From: Clostridium_AD sp964467165
GTDB lineage: Bacteria; Bacillota; Clostridia; Clostridiales; Clostridiaceae
Assembly: GCA_964467165.1 (NCBI GenBank)
Contig: CAYXOL010000001.1
Coordinates: 62,001-126,000, forward strand
Reading direction: 5' to 3'
DNA: 64,000 bases
The notes under the pieces: model-generated
What the model was told of the DNA's origin: nothing
The model's input: only the letters and a program-made list of their open reading frames with translations
The model's database searches: none
Made by a program: the position numbers and the translations under genes
Shown here: in pieces, positions 34,329-42,361 of the stretch
How the letters are laid out: the number at the start of each line of letters is the position of its first letter
Position numbering within the stretch: position 1 is the stretch's first letter

Positions 34329-34900
34329 TTATAAATTACTCATAAATTGAAAAATAGCATCATTTGTCTTTGGTAAATTTTCATGTCCAAAGTCATTATA
34401 TACTCTTAAAAATTTTTTGCTAGTTATTTTGTTATATACTGCAAATTGGGTTGATGGAGGACATATATTATCCAATAGGGTAGCTGTAAACATAACCTGG
34501 CACCTTATATGTTTTGCTAAATTCTTTATTTGCCATACTCTTTTATAGTCACTTAAAAATGGATATACAGGTGCAATCATTTTTATCTTTGGTTCTAAAG
34601 CTGCGCAGGCAATAGTTAACCCTCCACCTTGACCCCTGCAATCCATAGCAACTACAGTATATCCCATAGCCACATAAGCCAATTTTTCAACCCAATCTCC
34701 ACAATTTCCTCTATAGCCATGAAACATAATTATAGCAGGATGTTTTTCTAATATATTTTTAGGTTTTAAGCATTGAGCATGTATACGTGCACCTCTAACT
34801 CTTTTAAAGCTCTTGACCAATATTCGTCGAAATCCTGAGGACAAGGATTAGTTCCTTTATAATTTCTAAGTTCTTCCATTGGCATGTCTAATATTGGCAT
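34329..34900 (-). pseudogene. Acetylxylan esterase/cephalosporin-C deacetylase, broken by three internal deletions
   Basis: The intact start MPILDMPMEELRNYKG...DFDEYW at 34900 (GGAGG upstream) reads out of frame after ALKEL. From about 34800 a second frame continues with VRGARIHAQCLKPKN, the next conserved AXE1 block some 35 residues further on in the family. Two more in-frame gaps follow. DCRGQGG joins directly to GGLTIACAALEP, losing the nucleophile motif GGSQGG, and DYKRVWQ joins to NLAKHIRCQV. The end (NDFGHENLPKTNDAIFQF) is normal, with the catalytic histidine. A family protein has about 320 residues; this copy encodes about 190 and cannot be active. Confidence 0.88.
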
Positions 34901-34961
34901 TTTATTCCTCCATTTCAATTTAAATTTAAATATCTTAATCAATATTTTATAACCACTTTGC

Positions 34962-35039
34962 TCAATATTTATTAGTTAGAAGGTCGCAATGATAGTTTGA
35001 AATCATAAATATTAGACCTTCACCGACTTTTTTATTCAT
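34962..35039 (-). pseudogene. 25-codon ORF with strong ribosome binding site, probable gene-start remnant
   Basis: GGAGGAGGGATAAA precedes an ATG at 35039 that opens MNKKVGEGLIFMISNYHCDL, stopping at 34962. The strength of the binding site suggests this was the start of a full gene between nanA and the esterase that has been removed by deletion, like its neighbours. No family can be named. The remaining DNA between here and nanA shows nothing. Confidence 0.3.
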
Positions 35040-35152
35040 TTTATCCCTCCTCCATCAAATTTAGTTTTAAAATATAAGAAAGAGGCATAGATCACATTCA
35101 CATGCAAAATCTATACCTAAATCCGCCCCCATTATTCTTCCTTAAAAAATAA

Positions 35153-35748
35153 TTAACAATATTTTTTTATGGCTTTATCTATCATTTCAGCACATTTTCC
35201 AATCTTAGGCATATCTTCATCTATAACAGCTGCAAGTGGTAAGCGAACGCCACCTATATCCATGCCTTTGATTTTTAAAATAGTTTTCATCACTGCATAT
35301 AAGTTACCATGACATCCACACATAGCATAGATAAATGTTTGTGGAATGTTGTAAATAATAAAATCTAAATTTGTAGCATTGGCTATACTATTCCAATAAC
35401 TTTCAATAGCATGTTCTGGTAATCTGAAGTAAATTGGTGGAATAGACACGATAGCATCTACTCCGCATTCTTCTGCATGTTTAGCAAGTTCAATACTATC
35501 TCTTGTTGAAGTTGCTGCCACATGAGCAATGACTGTAATTCTACCTTTTGCAACCTTCATTACATTTTCAAGTACTAACTTTCTCTCCTCAACATTTTGA
35601 TAAATGCATTCTCCTGAACTTCCACATACGTAAACACCTTTGACACCTTTTCCTATTAAATACTCTGTAAATGCACGAGTCTTTTCCGGGCTAATATCTC
35701 CCTTTTCATCGTAGCAAGCATAAAATGCTGGAATAATTCCTTTGTATT
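35153..35748 (-). pseudogene. nanA: N-acetylneuraminate lyase, truncated and start-less
   Basis: The open frame reads YKYKGIIPAFYACYDEKG, VCGSSGECIYQN, AHVAATSTRDSIELA and DFIIYNIPQT, then jumps to FIYAMCGCHGNLYAVMK and the normal NanA end (IGGVRLPL...). About 95 residues are missing in between, including the Schiff-base lysine. The original ATG has been lost at a junction with the upstream solute-binding gene near 35748, and a TAA lies just before the frame. The remaining ORF from ATG 35560 could still be translated but would be inactive. Confidence 0.9.
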
Positions 35749-36040
35749 TATATTAAGCTTTTGTGGACCACTTGCAAAGTCAATCATTTCAACGTTAACT
35801 TTAATATTTGGATATTTTTTATTAAAGTTTTTAATGATTTTCTTTTCATAATCTCCCGATGAAGCTGTTTGGAAATTTGGGTAGTCCCACCAAGTTATTT
35901 CTACTGGCTTGGAAGTTTCTGCGGTATCTGCCGATTTTACTGCTTCTGCTTCTGTTGAAGATTTGCTGCCACACCCTGCAAGTAAACCAACTGACATTGT
36001 AAGGGCAAGAATTGACGTTACTAATTTAATTTTTTTTCAT
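35749..36040 (-). pseudogene. Sugar ABC transporter solute-binding lipoprotein, 5' fragment
   Basis: The start at 36040 (AAGGGGGA upstream) reads ATG then eight A, producing a stop at codon 5. One A fewer would restore MKKIKLVTSILALTMS, so a homopolymer slip broke the signal peptide. The rest encodes a lipobox (LLAGC), a mature N-terminus (VEITWWDYPNF, NKKYPNIKVNVEMIDFASGP) typical of extracellular sugar-binding proteins, and then stops matching at QKLN, where it runs out of frame into nanA. The C-terminal three quarters and the expected permease genes are deleted. Confidence 0.85.
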
Positions 36041-36104
36041 TTTTTGTCCCCCTTAATAATTTTAATTATATTACAATTATTCGTATTAAATAATATAATA
36101 TACT

Positions 36105-36803
36105 TTAAAAATCAACCTTCTTTACTAAATCTACAAACCTCTTAGTAATTAATTGAGGTCTTGTTATTGCCCCACCAGCAACAACAGCAAAGGCTCCCAT
36201 TTCTAAGCATTTAACTGCTAGTTCTGGTGTTTCAACATTTCCTTCTGCTATTATTGGTATTTTTAAAATTTCTTTTAGCTTCTTAATCAATTCAATATCC
36301 GGTTTAGGTCTACTTAAAGTATAATCAGTATATCCACTTAGTGTAGTGGAAACTATATCAAATCCAATTCTTTCAGCTTCCACAGCTTCCTCAAAGTCAG
36401 ATATATCCGCCATTATAAGTCCATTATATATTTTTCTTATATCATTATAAAATTCTTCAAGAGTTTTCCCGTCTGGCCTAGGCCTTCTAGTTGCATCTAC
36501 TGCAATTATTTCAGCGTTAACAGGAAGCAAGCTTTTTACCTCCTCTATAGTAGGTGTAATATATACATTGTTATTCCCATATACCTTTTTATAAATTGCT
36601 ATTAAAGTTAACTTAACATTTTCTTTGATTTCCAAACAATCTTGTGGGGTATTAGCTCTAATTCCAACCGCTCCACCCATTTCAGCAGCTTTAGCCATGC
36701 GCATCATTATAGTAGAACTATAAAGAGGTTCATCTTTAAGCGCTTGACACGATACTATCATTCCTCCTTTTATGTTTTTAAGTGTCTCTGTTGAATTTTT
36801 CAT
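36105..36803 (-). CDS. nanE: N-acetylmannosamine-6-phosphate 2-epimerase
   Basis: This 232-residue TIM-barrel enzyme appears complete: VSCQALKDEPLYSSTIMMRM, GGAVGIRANTPQD, VYITPTIEEV, EIIAVDATRRPRP, IMADISDFEEA and IPIIAEGNVETPE are all NanE blocks. The catalytic lysine region reads IAIYKKVYG instead of the common IGIIKK, keeping the lysine. It converts ManNAc-6-P to GlcNAc-6-P in sialic acid breakdown. GGAGGT lies before the ATG, and three GntR-type operator repeats lie upstream. Since NanA and NanK are broken, it may be a survivor or serve exogenous ManNAc. Confidence 0.92.
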   Translation of the reverse strand: MKNSTETLKNIKGGMIVSCQALKDEPLYSSTIMMRMAKAAEMGGAVGIRANTPQDCLEIKENVKLTLIAIYKKVYGNNNVYITPTIEEVKSLLPVNAEIIAVDATRRPRPDGKTLEEFYNDIRKIYNGLIMADISDFEEAVEAERIGFDIVSTTLSGYTDYTLSRPKPDIELIKKLKEILKIPIIAEGNVETPELAVKCLEMGAFAVVAGGAITRPQLITKRFVDLVKKVDF

Positions 36804-36901
36804 TTTATCTACCTCCGGTACTAAACAAAGTAATCGAGTAAACCTTTACTTTAAAGTTACAATTCTTTGCTTCTGAAATTATTATATCATTTTTCTTTAA
36901 C

Positions 36902-36958
36902 ATTGTCTATACAAAATAAATATTTGTCTATACAATGCCATTGTGCATCTATACAAAA
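36902..36958 (-). promoter_or_regulatory. Three direct repeats of a GntR-type operator upstream of nanE
   Basis: TTGTCTATACAA (+ strand) occurs at 36903-36914 and 36924-36935, with a degenerate copy CATCTATACAAAA at 36946-36958. The repeats are spaced 21-22 bp. The same half-site forms the palindrome at 39020-39063. GntR/UTRA regulators of the NagR type bind such TCTATACA-containing inverted repeats, and the neighbouring gene encodes one. Confidence 0.7.
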
Positions 36959-36970
36959 TTTTTAAATAAA

Positions 36971-37002
36971 AAAGCAATTCCGCATTAGTGCAGAATCGCT
37001 TT
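36971..37002 (-). terminator. Terminator of the GntR gene
   Basis: AAAGCAATTCCGCA pairs with TGCAGAATCGCTTT with wobble mismatches across a short loop, 6 nt after the stop; an A/T-rich tail follows. Confidence 0.7.
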
Positions 37003-37007
37003 ATAAT

Positions 37008-37739
37008 TTAATGACTTGTATTAAAAAATATCATATCAAAGCTATATCTATCAGGATTATAAATAGTTTTTGTAAATTCAATTGGACATTCATCTTCATT
37101 ATATATAATTTTTAAAGAAACAAGTCCAAACCCTTTTGTCTTACCCAGTAACATTTCTGCTTCTTTTTTGCTCATATTAATAGCTTTAATATTTTGCTTC
37201 ATATAATTAAATGTTACATTATATTCTTCTTTCATTAAGTTATAAAGGGAACATTGTGCCAAATTATATTTCATAAGATTATGATAATACTTTTCTGGAA
37301 GATAACAAAATTCAAGAGCCATAGGTTCATTATTTGCCAGCCTTAACCTATTTATAAAATATACTTTTTCATTATCAGAAAGTTGAAGTTTTAGTTTGAT
37401 TTCACTACTGGGTTCAATTTTTTCAAAATATAATACTTTACTAGTTGGCATAAGTCCTCTTTTCTCCATATCCTCGCTAAAGCTTTCAATCTCTAACTTC
37501 TTTTCAATAACTTCTTTAGAAATAAAGGCACCTTTACCTGGTATTTTATATAAAACTCCCTGATGAACAAGATTAGAAATAGCTTGCCTAATAGTCATCC
37601 TGCTAACCCCAAAAAGTTCTGTAAGTTCTCGTTCAGTAGGAAGAGATTCCCCAGGAAGATAAACTCGTTCTTTAATTTTCTTCTTTATAAATTCTTCCAG
37701 TTGCACATAAATAGGCACTGATGAATTTTTGTCTAGCAT
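37008..37739 (-). CDS. GntR family regulator with UTRA domain (HutC/NagR type)
   Basis: The 243-residue protein has an N-terminal winged helix (PIYVQLEEFIKKKIKERVYLPG..., ELTELFGVSRMTIRQAISNLV) and a C-terminal UTRA ligand domain (NRLRLANNEPMALEFCYLP, LVSLKIIYNEDECPIEFTKTIYNPDRYSF). UTRA regulators of amino sugar pathways sense phosphorylated sugars such as GlcNAc-6-P. The operators at 36.9 and 39.0 kb flank its locus, so it probably represses nanE and the nanK-yhcH-gntR unit including itself. It lies 27 nt after yhcH. Confidence 0.93.
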   Translation of the reverse strand: MLDKNSSVPIYVQLEEFIKKKIKERVYLPGESLPTERELTELFGVSRMTIRQAISNLVHQGVLYKIPGKGAFISKEVIEKKLEIESFSEDMEKRGLMPTSKVLYFEKIEPSSEIKLKLQLSDNEKVYFINRLRLANNEPMALEFCYLPEKYYHNLMKYNLAQCSLYNLMKEEYNVTFNYMKQNIKAINMSKKEAEMLLGKTKGFGLVSLKIIYNEDECPIEFTKTIYNPDRYSFDMIFFNTSH

Positions 37740-37766
37740 TGAAATAACCTCCTCTAACTATTTAAA

Positions 37767-38219
37767 TTACTCTGCACTTACCTTTACAACTACTTTTTTA
37801 ACTTTATTTTTCTCTTTAACAAATATGCCTGGCATATGAGCGTCTTCTGGAAACAAAATGAAGAACTCTCCCTCATTAAATAATATTAATCTAGGTTTTC
37901 CTGTAAGTAGCATGAAGTCAGTTTCTTCACTATAAGGTGAAGAAACTTCTAACTTGTCAATCAAATCATAGCCCATATTCTCTGTTCCATCTACTAGGTA
38001 TTGTATATCAATGTATTTTTTATGAGCCTCATATTTTACATTCTCTAAATCCTTAGTTTCATATTCTTGTACCATTGCAAATACACTTTCCCCATCAATT
38101 TCATACTTTCCAACTGTTAAAGAGCCTAAGTCCTCTCTTTTTAAAAATTTAAAGGCTTTTTCAAAATTCTTATTTAATGTTTCATATTTTTTACAATTCA
38201 AAATATTATCTAATATCAT
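37767..38219 (-). CDS. YhcH/YjgK/YiaL (DUF386) family protein
   Basis: The 150-residue cupin-like protein belongs to the DUF386 family that accompanies nan and related sugar operons. Landmarks are VGKYEIDGESVFAMVQEYETK, EAHKKYIDIQYLVDGTE and FFILFPEDAHMPGIF, including the conserved E, H and D residues of the putative metal site. E. coli YhcH has been proposed to help open or isomerise sialic acid. It is intact, between the ruined nanK and the intact GntR gene. Confidence 0.9.
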   Translation of the reverse strand: MILDNILNCKKYETLNKNFEKAFKFLKREDLGSLTVGKYEIDGESVFAMVQEYETKDLENVKYEAHKKYIDIQYLVDGTENMGYDLIDKLEVSSPYSEETDFMLLTGKPRLILFNEGEFFILFPEDAHMPGIFVKEKNKVKKVVVKVSAE

Positions 38220-38247
38220 TTACTGACATTCCTCTCTATTGTTAACT

Positions 38248-38846
38248 TTATTTATAAAATAATTTTTTAGATATTCCGCATATAGCAGCAAAATCGCCTA
38301 ATTCTGCTCCTCTAATAATTAACTTTTCACTAAAAACAGGCATAAGCCTTGATAATATATCCTCTTTAATTGGATTTATAAATTCATCCCCCAAGGCACT
38401 TATTCCGCCACCTATAATTACTGCTTCTGGATTAAAAATGTGGACAAGTGATACTATTCCAGTAGCTATAGCTTTATTATACTCATTTACTATTTTCGTC
38501 GCAAGCTTATCTCCTAAATCTTGCGCCTTAAAAATAATTTCTCCATTAATATTATGTAAATTTTTCTGAGCCATATCTAATACTATAGAGTTTTTACCTT
38601 TTACTAGCTCATCTTTAAAATGCCTTATAAGTGAAGAAACCGAAGCATATCTTTCAAAACATCCTTTATTTCCACAGCTACATTGCTCTCCATTAAAATT
38701 AATACTCATATGTCCAAATTCTGCTGAAACCCCTCATTTGAATTAGTCGGAATTTTTGAAAATTCAAAAACATTACCCGAACTATCTACTAAACCTGCTT
38801 TTATATTTGTACCCCCAATATCGATTCCTATAGCTAAATTATTCAT
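38248..38846 (-). pseudogene. nanK: ROK-family N-acetylmannosamine kinase, broken by internal deletion
   Basis: The start at 38846 (GGAGG upstream) encodes a perfect ROK phosphate-binding N-terminus, AIGIDIGGTNIKAGLVD, and continues to TNSNEGF. There the frame shifts and sequence resumes as SAEFGHMSINFNGEQCSCGN, so about 100 residues are missing, including the catalytic aspartate region. The zinc motif CSCGNKGC and the C-terminus (PEAVIIGGGISALGDEF) are normal. The junction sits in a run of G, suggesting deletion by short homology. A family member has about 295 residues. The remaining frame from 38709 is unlikely to be functional. Confidence 0.9.
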
Positions 38847-39019
38847 TTTTTCCTCCCACATAATTAGTATTGTTTCTAAAATTCATGCCATATATTAATT
38901 TACAATTTAATTATTTAATAAATTACCTGCAATACCCTTCTCTATAATCACTGTAACCTCTTGATTAAATGGAAACATGGCTACTATAATAATGTATATC
39001 ATTATTATATATCGCAACA

Positions 39020-39063
39020 GATTAATTGTCTATACAAATAATTATTTGTATAGACAATTAATC
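39020..39063. promoter_or_regulatory. 44-bp perfect palindrome containing GntR operator half-sites
   Basis: The two 22-nt halves are exact inverted repeats with TTGTCTATACAAA in each. The same element appears as direct repeats before nanE. Located about 175 nt upstream of the nanK start, it probably binds the local GntR regulator, perhaps two dimers. Confidence 0.75.
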
Positions 39064-39097
39064 AAAGTACTAACCAATACCAATACAATATTCTTTT

Positions 39098-39122
39098 GTG
39101 CCACCCACGTGGCAAGTGGCAT
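39098..39122. repeat. Palindromic repeat, copy 3 (single arm only)
   Basis: Twenty-five nucleotides identical to the left arm of copy 2, beginning GTGCCACCCACGTGG; the right arm is absent. It is a truncated element, in a region that has suffered other deletions. Confidence 0.8.
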
Positions 39123-39271
39123 CTTCTTAACCCTAATTGTTGATATACAATTATAGCGTAAATTTCTTTAACAAATTAAAGTTATTTATTCAATAATTAC
39201 GTTATAAATTTATTGTATTTATAAAATAATACCTAAATGAGAAAATATAAATTTCATATATAAATCCTTAA

Positions 39272-40804
39272 TTATATGAATCTATCTATTAAAAATCCAT
39301 ATTGAATAATACCTTTTGTTTTAAGTCTAGGGTATGTTAAGTATTTCCAAAAACTGTCTGTCATTTCTGCTTTAATAAGTGGAGTTACAAAGTTTTCTCT
39401 CTTCTTTTCAAGTACATCCTTGTCTTCAGCACTAAATCCACATAGATTGAATCCGATATCACTGACATTTGAAGAAATATAAATTGTTCCAAATTCATCT
39501 GTTATAGAAACTGAATCACAACCTAGTTCATTCTTAAGAATATTTAGATCGCTTTGCTTAAGCGCCCTATCCATATCAATTTTTTGAAGATGCTTACCAA
39601 TTTCTAATAAGGACGCAACATTAATTGTTCTTTCAGATATTTTTTCTTGAAGGTATGAACTCTCTGCAAATGCATCATTAGCTAAAGTATCCATTCCTAA
39701 AAGGGAATTACTCACCTCTTGTGACGAGGCACTTATTTGCTGGCTAACAGCGGAGGTTCTTTCTGTAATACACGCCAGGAGTTCTATTAAGTCCTTTATT
39801 TGATGATTATTTTCACATAGAGTTTCATTTGTCTTCTTCACCTCTTTAAACTCTTTTGAAACAGTGTCAATAATTTCATATATTGCAGATAATGCTGAAA
39901 TTGTATCTTTGGTAATATTAGTTCCTATCTCAGTTTTTATCTGTACTTCATTCATCATTTTTCGTGAGGTGGTTATATCATCTTGAATCCCCTTTGTTAC
40001 CCGAATAATATTAGTTCCAGCCTGTTTTGCTTGGTCTGCAAGTTTCTTTACCTCATCTGCAACTACAGCAAAACCTCTTCCACTGTCACCTGCTCTAGCG
40101 GCTTCAATAGCTGCATTAAGTGCAAGTAAATTAGTTTGATCCGCAATATCTAAAATTGAATCAACTATATTATTTATTCCAGAAGATTTTATTTCTAATC
40201 CATCAGAAATTTTTACAACATTGTCTACTGATGTTTTTATCTCTAACATTTGATTATTTATTGACTTAGATGCTAGCTGACAATTTTCAACTTGCAAATT
40301 AGCCTTTTGGCTAACGTCAAAAGCCTTATCAACTTTATCACTTTGAACATTCACGTAAGAAACTATTTTTTCCAACAAATCAGATATTTCTGTTACTTTT
40401 AATTCTTGATCCCCCATGTCACTGGCTACATCGCTTATGGCCAGTGTTATTTCTGCAGAGGCTTCCTTAAGTTGCGAAGATATTGTGACTAATTTTTTAA
40501 TTACTCTAATCCCTTTGCAAGAGGATACTAATAGAGATCTATTTAAATTAGTCATAAATTCAAATAAATCTTTTACAATGGAGGGTGTTTTTACTGTCAA
40601 TTTTAACGAGTCATTTTTTGCAGCTTTTACTAAATCCAGTTCTGTCTTTGAGTTTCCTGTAGTTACTAGTAACCGATATATAATAAAGTTAGCTATAATC
40701 CCTAAACACAAAAACAAAATAGCTAAAGTCTTATTCATAAAAAATATAGTGATTGTCTCCATTCCAACAATACCGTTTAAAATAAACACTATTTTTTTGG
40801 GCAT
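39272..40804 (-). CDS. Chemoreceptor-like protein with C-terminal sensor domain
   Basis: The protein has 510 residues from ATG 40804 (AAAGGAGTGA upstream; a GTG 9 nt earlier overlaps it). Two closely spaced N-terminal membrane helices lack a large outer domain. The signalling domain has the usual tip IADQTNLLALNAAIEAARAGDSGRG in abbreviated form. After it comes a C-terminal region of about 110 residues (LNILKNELGCDSVSITDEFG, TIYISSNVSDIGFNL) that looks like a PAS/Cache-type cytoplasmic sensor. Input therefore appears to be intracellular. The ligand is unknown. Confidence 0.88.
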   Translation of the reverse strand: MPKKIVFILNGIVGMETITIFFMNKTLAILFLCLGIIANFIIYRLLVTTGNSKTELDLVKAAKNDSLKLTVKTPSIVKDLFEFMTNLNRSLLVSSCKGIRVIKKLVTISSQLKEASAEITLAISDVASDMGDQELKVTEISDLLEKIVSYVNVQSDKVDKAFDVSQKANLQVENCQLASKSINNQMLEIKTSVDNVVKISDGLEIKSSGINNIVDSILDIADQTNLLALNAAIEAARAGDSGRGFAVVADEVKKLADQAKQAGTNIIRVTKGIQDDITTSRKMMNEVQIKTEIGTNITKDTISALSAIYEIIDTVSKEFKEVKKTNETLCENNHQIKDLIELLACITERTSAVSQQISASSQEVSNSLLGMDTLANDAFAESSYLQEKISERTINVASLLEIGKHLQKIDMDRALKQSDLNILKNELGCDSVSITDEFGTIYISSNVSDIGFNLCGFSAEDKDVLEKKRENFVTPLIKAEMTDSFWKYLTYPRLKTKGIIQYGFLIDRFI

Positions 40805-41143
40805 ATTAATCACTCCTTTTGTGGTTTAGTAAAACCTGCTTTATAAACTGTTTTTCAAATACTTATGTATTTATAGAAAATAATTACATTCTTTAATATA
40901 AATTATACTATTAATTATACTAATTCTATGCAAACCATAATTTCCCTCTAAAAACTTGAATTTAGTTTAATATATTACTATGAGAAAATGCTTACTTTAT
41001 TGTAGTTTTTCACTACAGTTATTGTTAAATTAATCATAAAACGTTATAATCGTACATATTATGTAAAATATTTTATATTAGATCTTTGATTTATCGGATG
41101 GTATTTATTAAGATTATTACCTTTTGTTGGGGTACTATTTGTT
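40805..41143. other. Intergenic region with no recognised gene
   Basis: AT-rich sequence upstream of the chemoreceptor gene. I see no ORF, repeat or structured RNA in it. Confidence 0.5.
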
Positions 41144-41320
41144 AGACTCTATGAAAATGCTACAAAAGTAGAATTTGGAATAGTTATAGCCCATGAATAT
41201 TGTGAACTCGGACTAGGGAGAAAACTTATAGATTACCTTATATTGTGGGCAAATGGAAATGGCATCACTAAAAAGATAAGCCTTGTAACTAGTGAAAATA
41301 ATAATAGAGTTGGCGGATAA
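41144..41320 (+). pseudogene. GNAT acetyltransferase, C-terminal remnant
   Basis: A 58-codon open stretch without a start reads KVEFGIVIAHEYCELGLGRK, IDYLILWANGNGITKKISL and ends after SENNNRV. This is the acetyl-CoA-binding motif and following helix of GNAT enzymes, where the usual form is GxGxGxxL (here ELGLGRKL). The last strands (the usual KLYEKLGF) are absent, and no matching N-terminal half lies upstream. A remnant of a lost gene, followed by a terminator. Confidence 0.6.
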
Positions 41321-41347
41321 ATATTTATCCACTAACTCTATTTTTTT
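41303..41347. terminator. Intrinsic terminator
   Basis: AATAGAGTT/AACTCTATT with an inner GGATAAAT/ATTTATCC stem and a seven-T tail. It covers the end of the GNAT remnant. Confidence 0.8.
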
Positions 41348-41417
41348 ATGCTAATATATTTAAGTTCAAGTTACCTTAGCAAATAGGTATGCATTTTTTG
41401 TAATTTTATGTAATGTT

Positions 41418-42278
41418 CTATATTAAATCGTTTTTAAAACCTTTTCCCCTTACCTCAGATGCATCAAGTGTTATCATAAATGCATCATTGTCTATTTCTT
41501 TTACAATTAACTTTAATTCGGGAATCTGATGGATTGGCACTGTGCAAAATAATATTTTTTCATGCTTACCTGTGTATGCACCTTCCCCATATAAAAAAGT
41601 AACGCCTCTATGCATTTGATGCAAGATTCCACTACAAATTTCTTCTTCTTTTATGGTAATAATAAGAACCAATTTTTGTTTACCAATTCCAATTATTATT
41701 CTATCAGTAACTTCCGCCGTTATGAACATAGCTGCTATAGTATATAAGGCACTAGTTACCCCAAAAATCATTGTAGCCATACTAACAATTATAATATTAA
41801 TATAAAATGAAATTTGCCCAATTTTAAAATTATCATGCTTGACTTTGATAAGTGCTGAAATTATATTGATTCCTCCTGCGGAACCGTGATTGCTGAATAC
41901 AATTCCTATACCAACGCCATTTAGTGCTCCACCATATAAACATAATAACAATGTATCGGTTGTATCAATTACCCCTTTTAAAGGGGCTGTTAATATTAAA
42001 AATAGTGAAAATGAAATTGTACCTATAAATGTAAGAATAGTAAATCGTTTGTTAAGAAATTTATAGCTCAGTATCAGTAATGGAATATTTAGCAACAAAA
42101 TACAATATCCAGCAGGAAAGTTAAATAAATATTGGATAATTAACGATATACCAGTAGCCCCACCACTTAAAAGCTTTGCTTTAGATATAAATAAATTAAT
42201 TGCAAGTGAAGATATTAAGCTTCCCACTAGTATAAAAAAAATATTCTTAATAATACTTTTGTTTATAAAATTTTTCAT
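41418..42278 (-). CDS. YitT family membrane protein
   Basis: The 286-residue protein has five or six membrane helices with family motifs LFISKAKLLSGGATGISLIIQYLF in shortened form, PLLILSYKFLNKRF and FSNHGSAGGINII. A C-terminal cytoplasmic DUF2179 domain follows (HQMHRGVTFLYGEGAYTG, FMITLDASEVRGKGF). The family is widespread in Firmicutes and has no proven substrate. It is monocistronic. Confidence 0.92.
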   Translation of the reverse strand: MKNFINKSIIKNIFFILVGSLISSLAINLFISKAKLLSGGATGISLIIQYLFNFPAGYCILLLNIPLLILSYKFLNKRFTILTFIGTISFSLFLILTAPLKGVIDTTDTLLLCLYGGALNGVGIGIVFSNHGSAGGINIISALIKVKHDNFKIGQISFYINIIIVSMATMIFGVTSALYTIAAMFITAEVTDRIIIGIGKQKLVLIITIKEEEICSGILHQMHRGVTFLYGEGAYTGKHEKILFCTVPIHQIPELKLIVKEIDNDAFMITLDASEVRGKGFKNDLI

Positions 42279-42361
42279 TTCTTTTCCGCCCTTCTAAAAC
42301 TCAAAATAGATAAAAATAAGAAGAATAGCCTAGACTTATTTTACCAATAATAAAAATCCAA

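Larger units (their letters stand above)
38847..39271. other. Intergenic regulatory region between nan locus and chemoreceptor gene
   Basis: No gene is present. It contains a GntR palindrome (39020-39063) and a half copy of the palindromic repeat (39098-39122). The remaining sequence is AT-rich and unrecognised. Confidence 0.6.
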
